From assembly GCA_030141605.1 (NCBI GenBank), contig JAQGDQ010000403.1, positions 35,001 through 97,000 of the forward strand: 62,000 nt of DNA. Reading direction: 5' to 3'. The translations under genes were made by a program, and so were the position numbers. Positions 1 through 12,100 of the stretch are shown one piece after another. The number at the start of each line of letters is the position of its first letter. Positions within the stretch are counted from its first letter, which is position 1. Source of the stretch: Tubiluchus corallicola. Lineage: Eukaryota > Priapulida > Priapulimorpha > Priapulimorphida > Tubiluchidae. The notes below the pieces were generated by a model, which saw nothing but the letters and a program-made list of their open reading frames with translations, made no database searches and was not told the origin of the DNA.

Positions 1-192
1 ACTTAGGGAGTAAAGCTTGCCTAAAAACCGAAAAAAAAAACAAAAAACTTGCCCTTCATTGCTTTTGCTTGGTAGAATTTCTAAAAATTAATAATAAAAG
101 TTTTAAAAGGAATTATAATCACATCTCATTAAAAAGCGATGAGGTAGAACAGCCAAACTGAAGCTGATTTGTTGATAATTGATGTGCATACT

Positions 193-350
193 CACGCTTG
201 GGCCTGAATTGTAATGTAGCAATGCATCACTGTTAACAACCAATGATATGCTGAACATCATAATGTATTATAGCAGTGTGTTGATGAATGGCATTGCGAT
301 GGACTCAGGCAAAAACTAAATCAAGTAAAGGACTTTCTGGATTTAACAAA
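193..350 (-). pseudogene. decayed copy of ZIP exon 7
   Basis: Read on the minus strand from 303, this stretch gives SIAMPFINTLL, then a stop, then YIMM...DALLH. The real exon 7 (599-430) gives SIAIPFMSTVAYQYVMM...GDALLH. The similarity runs from the middle of membrane helix 1 through helix 2. It contains an in-frame stop and has lost the HLIPH end, so it cannot replace exon 7. It lies downstream of exon 7 inside the following intron. This is consistent with a tandem exon duplication that has decayed. Confidence 0.6.
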
Positions 351-429
351 ATCTACCAAAAGGAAAACGTGACGTAAAGCAATTATACAATTTTTAGCAA
401 CGGAAATGCTAAACAAAGCAGATGCTTAC

Positions 430-3065
430 GTGTGGTATAAGATGTAGTAATGCATCTCCAGCCATTGTGCCAACCGCCAGAGCAATGAAACTCATCATGA
501 CGTATTGGTAGGCAACAGTACTCATGAATGGTATTGCTATGGAACCAATCACTGACGTCAAACTGATGATGAAAACTGCTAGCGTCCCGTATCCATATGC
601 TACAAACAGGAAAGGTAAAACAACATAAGGTTCCTCTGGGTACCAAATACATTTTCCCCACAATTCTACACATTTTTTAAAACCTGCGTAAGGCTAAAGG
701 TTTCTGCAGCTTTTAACAGCATCGATTTGTTTTAGTTTTTCTTGCCTTTAATGCTAGAGGTTAGTGCAGCTTTTAACAGCATCGATTTGTTTTAGTTTTT
801 CCTGCCTTTAATGCTAGAGGTAAGTGCAGCTTTTAACAGCATTGATTTGTTTTAGTTTTTCTTGCCTTTAATGCTAGAGGTTAGTGCAGCTTTTAACAGC
901 ATCGATCTGTTTTAGTTTTTCTTGCCTTTAATGCTAGAGGTTAGTGCAGCTTTTAACAGCATCGATTTGTTTTAGTTTTTCCTGCCTTTAATGCTAGAGG
1001 TTAGTGCAGCTTTTAACAGCATCGATTTGTTTTAGTTTTTTCTGCCTTTAATGCTAGAGGTTAGTGCAGCTTTTAACAGCATCGATCTGTTTTAGTTTTT
1101 CTTGCCTTTAATGCTAGAGGTTAGTGCAGCTTTTAACAGCATCGATTTGTTTTAGTTTTTCTTGCCTTTAATGCTAGAGGTAAGTGCAGCTTTTAACAGC
1201 ATCGATTTGTTTTAGTTTTTCTTGCCTTTAATGCTAGAGGTTAGCGCAGCTTTTAACAGCATCGATTTGTTTTAGTTTTTCCTGCCTTTAATGCTAGAGG
1301 TTAGTGCAGCTTTTAACAGCATCGATTTGTTTTAGTTTTTCCTGCCTTTAATGCTAGAGGTTAGTGCAGCTTTTAACAGCATCGATTTGTTTTAGTTTTT
1401 CTTGCCTTTAATGCTAGAGGTTAGTGCAGCTTTTAACAGCATCGATTTGTTTTAGTTTTTCCTGCCTTTAATGCTAGAGGTTAGTGCAGCTTTTAACAGC
1501 GTCGATTTGTTTTAGTTTTTCTTGCCTTTAATGCTAGAGGTTAGTGCAGCTTTTAACAGCATCGATTTGTTTTAGTTTTCCTTGCCTTTAATGGTAGAGG
1601 TTAGTGCAGCTTTTAACAGCATCGATTTGTATTAATTTTTCTTGCCTTTAATGCCAGAGGTTAGTGCAGCTTTTAACAGCGTCGATTTGTTTTAGTTTTT
1701 CTTGCCTTTAACGTCATCTGTTGTTGTGATGCTGCTGCCATAGTTACTGTTGCTAGGTTAACATTATCACGATCTTGTTCAACGTTGTCAGTGCCATCAT
1801 TACCGTCATCCCTGTCACCATCTTAGTTATCTGCTTTGTCTTAAGCACTGCTGTCATCATCATTGATGTAATCACAGTCGTTATCATCATTACCGTTGTC
1901 GTCAATGACTTTATCATTATTATCGCTACCATGACCACTGCCACCGTCACGCTGCCACCACTGCGGTTGTCGTCATCACCATCATTATCACCATCATAGT
2001 CATCATCATCATCACCACCACCATCATCATCACCGCCACCACCAACACCACCACCATCATCATCCTCATCATCATCATCATCATAATCATCGTCATCACC
2101 ATAATCACTATCATGAATGGTATTGCAATGGACTCAGGTAAAAATTAAATCAAGAAAGGGACGATCTGGATTAAAAAAAGTTCACCCCACAACCACCACT
2201 ATCATCATAATGATTTATTATTCACCCCCACAACCACCACTATCATCATAATGATTTATTATTCACCCCCACAACCACCACTATCATCATAATGATTTAT
2301 TATTATTAGCAGCAGCAGTTATATCATCATCGTCATTGTTATCGTTATCCTTTTATCATTATTATTGTCATCATCATCATTGCCATTATCGTCATCAGGG
2401 CGTTAATAGGCCGATCACATTACGCTAGCCACACAATCTGCACTAGTTTGAAATAATACCATAATAATTAGCTTGTAGAAAAAAACGACTATAATATGAT
2501 TACAGTTTAAGTGATTTACTTTCAGATTTTTCAGGCGATTCTGAATGTACGTGTTCGCTCTCGCAAGCTTTGCTAAGTGCTTGTTGAATTAGTGCGGGGC
2601 ACAAATCCTCAAAGTCGTGCGGCTCTAACTCATATCCATGACTATAGTCGAAAACGTGCCATAAATCATGTGTTGAATAGCACTGTAAATAAATTCGAAA
2701 CATAAAACTTAATATTCAATAGCTCATACATTTTATATTTGTGCTTGTCTATGTCGGTGTCTGTGCCTTTACTGAGTACACTACAGACAATGTAGAATAT
2801 TAGTAATAAATGAATTCGGCGAAACTGTAGCAATACGACCTATTTTCGATGGTTGAGAATTGCGTCAATTGCGAAAAAACTCTTTAGGCAAATGATTTCG
2901 ACAATGGCACAGTACTAGGCTCTAATTAATAACCGCAAACACTTTTTGTAGTTTAATAATGAATTTCACAGGGCAAAGCAAAATAATCAACGACTAAAAC
3001 GAGAGAGAGGGAGAAAGAGCGGGAGTGAGAGAAAAAGAAAGGGAAGAGGTGAGAGAGAGAAAGAG

Positions 3066-3098
<33 letters not shown>

Positions 3099-3242
3099 GG
3101 AGAGAGAGAGAGAAGAGAGAAATAACGGAGAGGAGTTAGAGAGAGGGGGAGAACGAGAGAGAAAGAGGAAGGGAGACAGGGAAGGAAGAGAAAGAGAGAG
3201 AGAAGGGATAGTGCAAAGGAAGAAAAAGAGGGGGAAGGCAGA

Positions 3243-3287
<45 letters not shown>

Positions 3288-3619
3288 GGAGAGAGGGGGA
3301 GAAAGAGGGAAGGCCCGAGAGAGGCACAGAGGGGGGAGGGCAATTCTAGCGAAATAACGTAAATCATAATAATAACGGATCTATGACTACGCTAGCCTAA
3401 ACCATTCACAATCTCTAACTGATCAGATATCACTAAACATCTGTACATCTCTCAAATACCGTAAGGAAAACTACAGGAACAATATAGACGTTTATATAAT
3501 ATACGTGGCTATAAAATATAAGCGGCTATAATAATATCCAGCATTATAAATATAAATATACAGTATTAAAATAAATATAATTTATTATAATACTTATTAT
3601 TATTGTTATTATTATTCTA

Positions 3620-3711
<92 letters not shown>

Positions 3712-5861
3712 TTATTATAATAAATATAATAAACCATATTTGCTATTTGCTTTGTGTTAATGTAAAATAACTGTTCTTATTTTGCTAATTTCGAAGCAGT
3801 TGCTTTCTACAAAAATAGACCTTGTACGGCATTATACAAAATGCTTGACAACTCGAAGTCAGCTAAATAATTGTCTCCTAATGACATCATCTGCAGCATT
3901 CCAGACTTAGGTGACCCAAAAAAATTCTCAGGAATTTATTATACACAATAGTTTTTCTAGAAATTTTCGGACTGTAACAAAGTTAGCAGAACTGAAGACA
4001 GAAAGGCAAAAAGACCAAATTTGAGAGTTTACAGAAAACAGCCAACCGATTAACGATAGCAAATGTAGCAAAAAAACACCAAAAATGGATAATCCACGAT
4101 CAATAATCAATCAGAGCTTTTTACATAGTTTCTCTCGTTGCAAACGGGGATACAGCCCTTAAGGGCAGGGCTTTCTCAATGTAACTGCTGGTTGTAGCGC
4201 GATGCGGACTAATTATAAGCCATAACTTTCTAAATCTGGCACTAATCGACAAATGTGGCTTAGGCAAGTTCAAGTAATATGGTTCTTCCTCAATCAGATA
4301 AAAAAACTAGAATCACGACGCTAATTTATTTTGCATAAAAATCCGACCATAACTAGTACTATACATATCATCATAGATTTGAGTTCAAATTACGAAATAA
4401 AGGTGGCACGAAAAAATAAGGGTACAGTAGACGTGGGGATTAATGTGTAGCTTTGGAAGCTTGTTTATCTTTTACTGTTTGACAAGAAGTGTGAGATTAT
4501 GTGTGAGATTTACCTGTTGAGAACTGATGTTATGACTTATCATTTAGGTTTAGTAATGCAAATGGCTGCCAATACTTTATATCTGCCAACCTTTGCACGC
4601 GGCTCTAACTAAACGAACAATGTCTGCACACGCTACCAAAATTTTCCACTCAATGTTTGTACAGTAGCCTACGTGCATATTTGCGCACATCTCTCTAGCA
4701 AGTGAAAATTATTTGCTCACGGCACTAAAATTCCCCGACACGCCTATTTATCTTGCTTGACTTGACATACATCCTTTGCACGCAGTTTTCGAATCGACAA
4801 TGCGAGATAATGGTTGCCACAAGCAGCAAATGCGGGTCCAAGTTTTCGTGACAACGTTTTCATTGTAGACGGATAAGTGCGAGGCAGAGGTATTCTAAAG
4901 TTCACCCCATTTCAGTTAGTAATACAATAAAAATTAAGTTCAGAATTATTCAAACTGTCAAGGTTATTCTGTTGCGACCTGCTGCATTTAATGGTTGTAA
5001 CATTAATGGTCTGTTACAATTCACGTTTGCCTTGACATGATATTACTGATTTTGCTGACAAATGTTATGAAGCGAGTAGCCGCCTCGCTATCTGCATCGA
5101 GTAACTTTTATCGCAGGACAATCGCTGAGCAAATATTATAAAATAATGAAACTGCTAAAATTATTAAAACGTGATTTCTGATATCAAAAGCAAAACTGGC
5201 AATACTGGGACACAGGCACATTTTATTTATGATCCATTAATACGTCACGTAACAGATATGATACAAAAGACATTTTTTCGCAGCAGCGTGACTGAATGAA
5301 ATTGTTGCTGGTTATAACAGCGCCGATACCATCATGTACATTTTGGTACCAAGATTTGTCCTTAGGTGGCTTAAAATTAAGTTCATTTTTAAAACAGTTT
5401 GAATTGAGACGAACCCCTTATTTGCAGATTCTGCAAGCCGGTCCATGTTTGAGAACTGGTTATTATTTATATTGGTTTATTTTCAGGATTATAAAAAAGC
5501 ACCCGTGTGTTTTGCTAATGTCATAAAAATTGTGTTACATGTTATGTGGAATATTTATTAGCCCCAGTTTTTCTTGCACAAGTCAATATGTTTTTGTATA
5601 ACAAGCATATCTTCTATCATTTGTTGTCACTCTTGAACATGGTGCTAGATAGTATCAGTGGTAATGACAGAAGCAGTGTCAGTAAAATACGTGGAAATAT
5701 AACATCTACCGTAACGTTTTCAGATGTATTATCACAGAATTTGTTTAAGTTTTCATAATAACAGCAAAAAAATTAATAGTATTATTAGATAATTAGATTT
5801 CAACATGCAATAGAAATAGTTGATCTTAATGTAAATGTTCAAACATGTCTAATGACTATAC

Positions 5862-5950
<89 letters not shown>

Positions 5951-8900
5951 CTTTATTAAAGAAATGAACATATATACAAAAAGGTGCCTCTTTTTGCAGG
6001 CTCAGATCAACAATTTACATTTTCATATAACAAATCTTTTAAATATTACCAGTTTCACACTATGTACAAAGAATAACATATTATACTTAAATTAGATTTA
6101 ATTTCAAATGATTCACAAGTAGTATACACACAAATTAACTTTACACAGCTACATAATTTATTTTTGTATACTCGAGCGGGCCTAAATTAACAATTACTTA
6201 GTATAAAATTATCTCTGATCAGGTTAGTAAAAGCCATTATTAAATTTTTATCAGATTGAAGCATAATATGACTTTACAGTAAGTGATAAAGAAATATCCA
6301 AAAACCGCCGTGACAGGTATAGTATCTCTTGGGTTTAGGCTTTTTTCACCTGTTTGTGGTGCTTATTTTCAGAAAATTTCACTATTAGCAGTACTGGTAT
6401 GAACGACACAGATATTATCGCAAACAAATGGCAGTCTGGCAAAAAGCGTCCCCTGTAATTCACTCTATCACATTAGATAAGAATAGTGCAAGTATAAAAA
6501 TAGGAAAAACCAAGTATTAGTCTAATAATTAGACCAGCCTGAAGCACCTGCTCGTGCATGTGTTGTATAGGCCTACAGTCTCACACCAAGCAAGCACGCG
6601 ATGTATCATAAATGATACAAAAGAATTTCTAATTCCACACAATTTTTTCCTCTTCTGAAATTTAGTTGGCAATAGTAAGAATTTTTTGGATTTTTTTTAT
6701 AAAATCATGCATTTAATGGTTAATTTTTACGAAGCGAAATAAATTGATGTTGGATGCAAAATTGTCGTGATCTGGCAGTAATAATTATCATAATAATCTT
6801 CGAAAGCTTTCAAGTAAGTTGAGTTGATTAACTTGATTTTTACTTTTCAGGTGAAAGACTTGACAGTTCCCCCCCCAAAAAAAGAAAAAAATGTTTTACT
6901 GACGGCAACAAAACGTCTGCAGGCCTACGTCCTAAAAACAGATTTAGAACCATGCCTAAAAACCATGATTGAATTGCTATAACAAGTGGAGAGACACGTT
7001 ATCAGACGACTCTTCTCTCGCTGCACATACGTTACATAAGTTCACCAACAGAGACAGTTGCAGTTGTTTTGCAGTTTCTTGAGGTCAGAAGTCAGATGTT
7101 CGACCGCAAGATGATGGTTAAAATGAGTAATGACGAACTCTTTGAATACGTTCTCTGTCCGACACGTAGTTTCAGAGGCTACACTTAATGTTTAACAGAA
7201 TTTCTTTGCTAATCGTGTACTATATAGTGCATTAACAGATTTATTTGATCGTGACAGTCATCTAAGTGTACATGCAAATGCAACTATCTCTGTAGAGCAG
7301 CCCTCAAATTGCGAGGTTGTTCAAGAACACCCAGAATAATAATTCTATGCATGAGTATACCCGCTGATTATGCCCAAGGAAATTTATGCCACTTTTGTGC
7401 TGTGTGATGTTGCTGTTTCTTTAGCATTCCAAAGAAATTTTTCGACTTTTTTTGAGACGCAGTACAGCAAAAAATAATGGTAAGGTCCTATTGGGACGAA
7501 TGTCCCTTAACGTGTTTCAGAGACTGGTGGTGTCGCTTCTACGATTTTTAATTATTCATCTGATTACATTTAATTCAACGGCAACAGTTATTATGAAAAT
7601 CTCTTTTTTTGACTATTTTTCAGAATTTCCTAACCACTAGTCAATAATTTGTATCTTCACGTACCTTCTCTTCATCATGATGATGATCTTCTTCTTTGGT
7701 CTCACTGTTGCGTTTTGTTCTAGCTGGAATGAAATGGCCCATGTGATCTGGGTGGTTTGCATGCTCATCATGGTCATGCTCATCTTCAGCTTCATCTTTA
7801 ACGCTTTGTTTATGAGGTCCATGATCATTGTGACCTATTCCGAGCTCTTCCATGTGATCTGGGTCGCTTGCATGCTCATCATGGTCATGCTCATCATGGT
7901 CATGCTTATCGTGGTCATGCGCATCTTCAGCTTCACCTTTAAGGCTTTGTTTGTGAGGTTCATCATCATGGTGACCTATTCCGAGCTCTTCCATTATTTG
8001 TTCCAGTCCTGTAATGTGGACATGGCACTTATCATTCCATTCAGAAACACACGAGAGGATTATTTAACCGGAACAGAAAGAAACTGCTTGATAAAAGAGA
8101 CGTAATTTACTAAAATTGGCTGACAAGTGCAATTATAATTTGCGGATTTTGACAGATCTCTAAATAGTTCAAAATGGAATAAGGTTGTATAGTTTGCATG
8201 TATAACATTTGTTTTGCGGTATGGAAAATCGACATTTAAAGGAAAACAACATAATTTTTCATATCCTACCTATTTTGAAGTACGGCAAGAAGCACTTATA
8301 TTAATGGTGGCTAATCTTCTGAACTGAGAGGTATAGCACCATTTTTTTGTGTCATACAGGCGCTAGTACCCATCTAACTAGCGAATGGCAAAATATATGT
8401 AACAGCGAAGAACTAGCCGCGCGAACGCAAAATTACACTTCTGTAGTTATACTTCTTCCGCATAAATCATTCTTCAAAAACAACATATTCTCTTTCAATG
8501 TATCTGTATTCAATGTTTTATAGATTAAATTTCTTGAGTTATCTTTTAAGATTGGGTCCGGTTTTTCTTTAACATGGTTTTAACATATTCAAATCATTAA
8601 CATATTTATACTAATACTAATGTTTAATTTATAATTTATAATTATACTAACTAACAATATTACTAACAAAATTGCCATCGACAAAACGAAACGCTCATAG
8701 GTAGACGGTATTAGTTCTTGTTGCCAACGAATAAATGCTACTCAAGTGTACAACTGGCGGGGTAAACATTGGCGAAATGTTCAAATGGCGAAATGTGTAC
8801 TAGCTAAACGTGCAACTGGCGAAATCTGTAACTAGTGATTTTGTGCAGTTGCGAAGTGACACAGTGACGCACGATTTTATTATTTTTAGCACTGCCATTT

Positions 8901-9035
8901 TACACTCTAATTGAGCAAGCCTAAAGGCTCCGTTGACATGAGAGACAGAGAGACGGAGAGCGAGAGCCAGAGATAGAGAGATGGAGAGAGAGAGGAGAGA
9001 GAAAAGAGAGAGAGAGACAGAGAGTGAGAGAGGGG

Positions 9036-9068
<33 letters not shown>

Positions 9069-9090
9069 GGGGGAGAGAGAGAAAGAGAGG

Positions 9091-9136
<46 letters not shown>

Positions 9137-12100
9137 AATAGAGAGAGCAAGAGAGGAGAGAGAAACAGAAGAGAAAGAATGGTATAAAGCGTGAAATACG
9201 TCGTTGGCAACTCATGAAGAATTTTTCATTATCAGTATCGATTTCTCCTGATGAACCCGTTACTCTCACATGATCTTTATCAAAACCGTGAAATTATACT
9301 GTGATTACACAATCAGCGAAATTTCTCTTATAGTTTTCTGAGATGACTTCAATAATAATATGTATTTACAATGCAAAATTTCGTTAACAAACCCATTAGA
9401 GAAGGGCATGCTGTATTTTTTACCTGACTCGGGCATAGTTCCATTGGCGCCGTAGTTCTCAAAGATCCAATGCAGAAATTCTTCTTGCTCGTCCGTGTGT
9501 CTCGTAAAAGATATACAGTATCCTGAAATTTTTACCAACGATGTCACTCTCTTTTGTGATTTATTTTCTCTCTTATGCATTTTAGTTAAAGTGGTAAATT
9601 CTGTGGTGCTAAGGTTTATGTTAAAATCTATCTATAAAAAAATTACAAAAACAGGTCAAACAGTATTGACTGTAAACTGTTTCCTTTAAAAATGCACAGT
9701 AAGAAAAAGACCAGGTAGGATTGTGGGAAATTATATAGGTTTTACACGTCAAATGTAGACACAGGGAAGTTCAAATGTGACTTAGGTAAGTCAAATGTAG
9801 ATAAACCAAAGATAGTCATCACCTCTTTCATAACTTTGAAAAATGTGTTGTTTACCCCTTCCCAAAGAACAGTGAATCACTAATTAGTTTTTTAAGTAAT
9901 ACATTAGCACTGCATTAATGAATTAGTTTCTCTCAAGAAACATTGTTTATTTTAAGAACGTATTGTTTTCTCTAACAGTTCCAATGGTATGTAAAGTTTA
10001 CAGAATATTAGTGAACTATTAGTAGACCTATAAAGTTATTATTTTCACAGCAATTATTAAATTACGATTAAAGGAGATTAAATTTAACATTCTTAAACTT
10101 TACCGCCTATTCACATTCGAGATACCAATATCACATTTGACTTGACATGTGTCTACATTTGACTTACCAAAAACGTTTACGATTTCTGGAAAATCATTGT
10201 TAACACATTTGAACTACCAAAGTCTACATTTGAGTTACCAAGACACATTTGAATTGCCTAAATTTACATTTTCGTTAACGCAGGTCTACATTTGAAATGT
10301 AAAACCTATAAATGCAAATTCTTCTCATTAAGAATTCACTCTTCTGCACGTCCTAAACGAGTTACGTATTTTACTGCTAGAAACCTCATTCGAAGCTCTT
10401 TGCTATTATAAGAAAATGAGCACTTTTAACGTTGTGTAAAATAAAGCAGGAATACGACAAGGTTGATATACATAGTTCTAGAATAATTTTGAGCATTAAC
10501 GCGAGTACTTAGTCCCACAGTAAACGGATGCAGGTGAAAAAATCTTTTCTTCTGAAACCTAGGCCGCGTTTCCACTGCGCCCACACAGACACAGACTTTT
10601 TCTTTATGACTCACGCGGCAAAAATTGATACAATGGCCCGTCTTTGAATACCATAGTTTTACGTGTTTTTCGTTTCCACTGCGTCCGCACGGAAAGCCAC
10701 GTATGCGCCCGGATCCGCACGGAAAACCACGTATGCGCCCGGATCTGCACAGAAAGCCACGTATGCGCCCGGATCCGCACGGTAAGCCACGTATGTGCCG
10801 GATCCGCACGGAAAACCACGTATTTGCCTGGATCCGCACTTTAATTGTTCAACCTCTTTTGTGCGGACGGACAAGCTCATTTTTATAATGGAGGACGAAC
10901 AGATCGTACACGCTGTGGAGATCAGACCTGCTTTATATGATAAAAGTAATACCAAATAGACCCACTGGGATTTTACAAGAAAGCTGTGGGCCGAAGTGGC
11001 CTTTTACTGAAGGTAGAATCCTCAATAATAATTAAAATTTCACATTAACTATATATAGTACACTAATACTAATTGCGTAATAATAATATTTATGAAAATT
11101 TGCATAATAATTTCATGCTAAGGTACAGTTAATTAGTTGTTGGCTCTGTTTACCTTAGTGTTACAACAAGGCGCTGTTCTGGTGAAATACAGTCCCGAAA
11201 ATTTGTGTTCTGTTTCTTAAGATATTCAGAACACACAAATCAAGTAAAATTCGGCATTTGTTGCATTCTCAAATAACTAAGGCACTTTTCTTCATCCATT
11301 ACAACATGTTGCAACAAATGACGATATTCGCCTAGCTGTCCACGGTTCATTTATGACGTATTTTATGGAATGAATGCGGTCCCGATGGAAACAATTTTTG
11401 CGGACCAAAAATGTGCAGACAGAAAAGTCTGTGTCTGTGCGGACGCAGTGGAAACGCGGCCTTAGATTCGCGCTCTCTTAAAGTCTAGTGGACTAAATGC
11501 ATTCACGTGCCATATGTACAGGAGTTTGTACTACAATGCCTTTTAATTTCATTGTGACGTTTTCTTATTTTTTTACAGACAACCAGCACACTACTACCGC
11601 CACTGCCATCATTCCGTTCAATCAAAGGTCATGCAGTACTTCATAGTAGTTTTCTCCCACATTCTTAAAATATTGAGGACGCGTCCACGAATTTCAACTA
11701 TTCACTCATTGGTGATTCATCTGTGTAGTACTATAATCTTTATACATGTGAAATTATTCAAATTAAGGACTTTGTGGGAAACGAATGCCTTGCAGTACCA
11801 ACATCACATCCGGTATCCTAACAAAATCACCAACGCTTGGTCTTCCAGTTCATACATCGCCAAAGAAGAAGTGTCAGTTCTCTCAAACGCCAACCAAGCA
11901 TTCCAACCTAATCAAGGCATTCTTGCGTGAAAATTCGTTCACAGACAGGTTTACAGTTTGTGTTACCTATGTCTCTCAATTGCTTACAGTTCTGTTTTCA
12001 GTTATTTAAAAAATTTGTCCTATTCTGATGGTAATTAACCTGGTAAAAATTAAGCACGCGAGACTGAAAAAGTAAAAAAGAAAATAGTAAAAGACCCTTC

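Noticed and set aside
2987-3367. Low-complexity Arg/Glu and Leu/Ser frames
   Set aside because: Translations of the GA tract. The same applies to 8800-9269.
7677-8105. 142-codon plus-strand frame opposite ZIP exon 5
   Set aside because: It is the mirror of the histidine-rich exon. The minus-strand reading has family similarity and matching splice phases.
10426-10955. Overlapping frames on both strands with repeated RIRG/HGKPRM motifs
   Set aside because: They follow the 30-bp minisatellite inside a TIR transposon, and open frames on both strands indicate composition, not coding.
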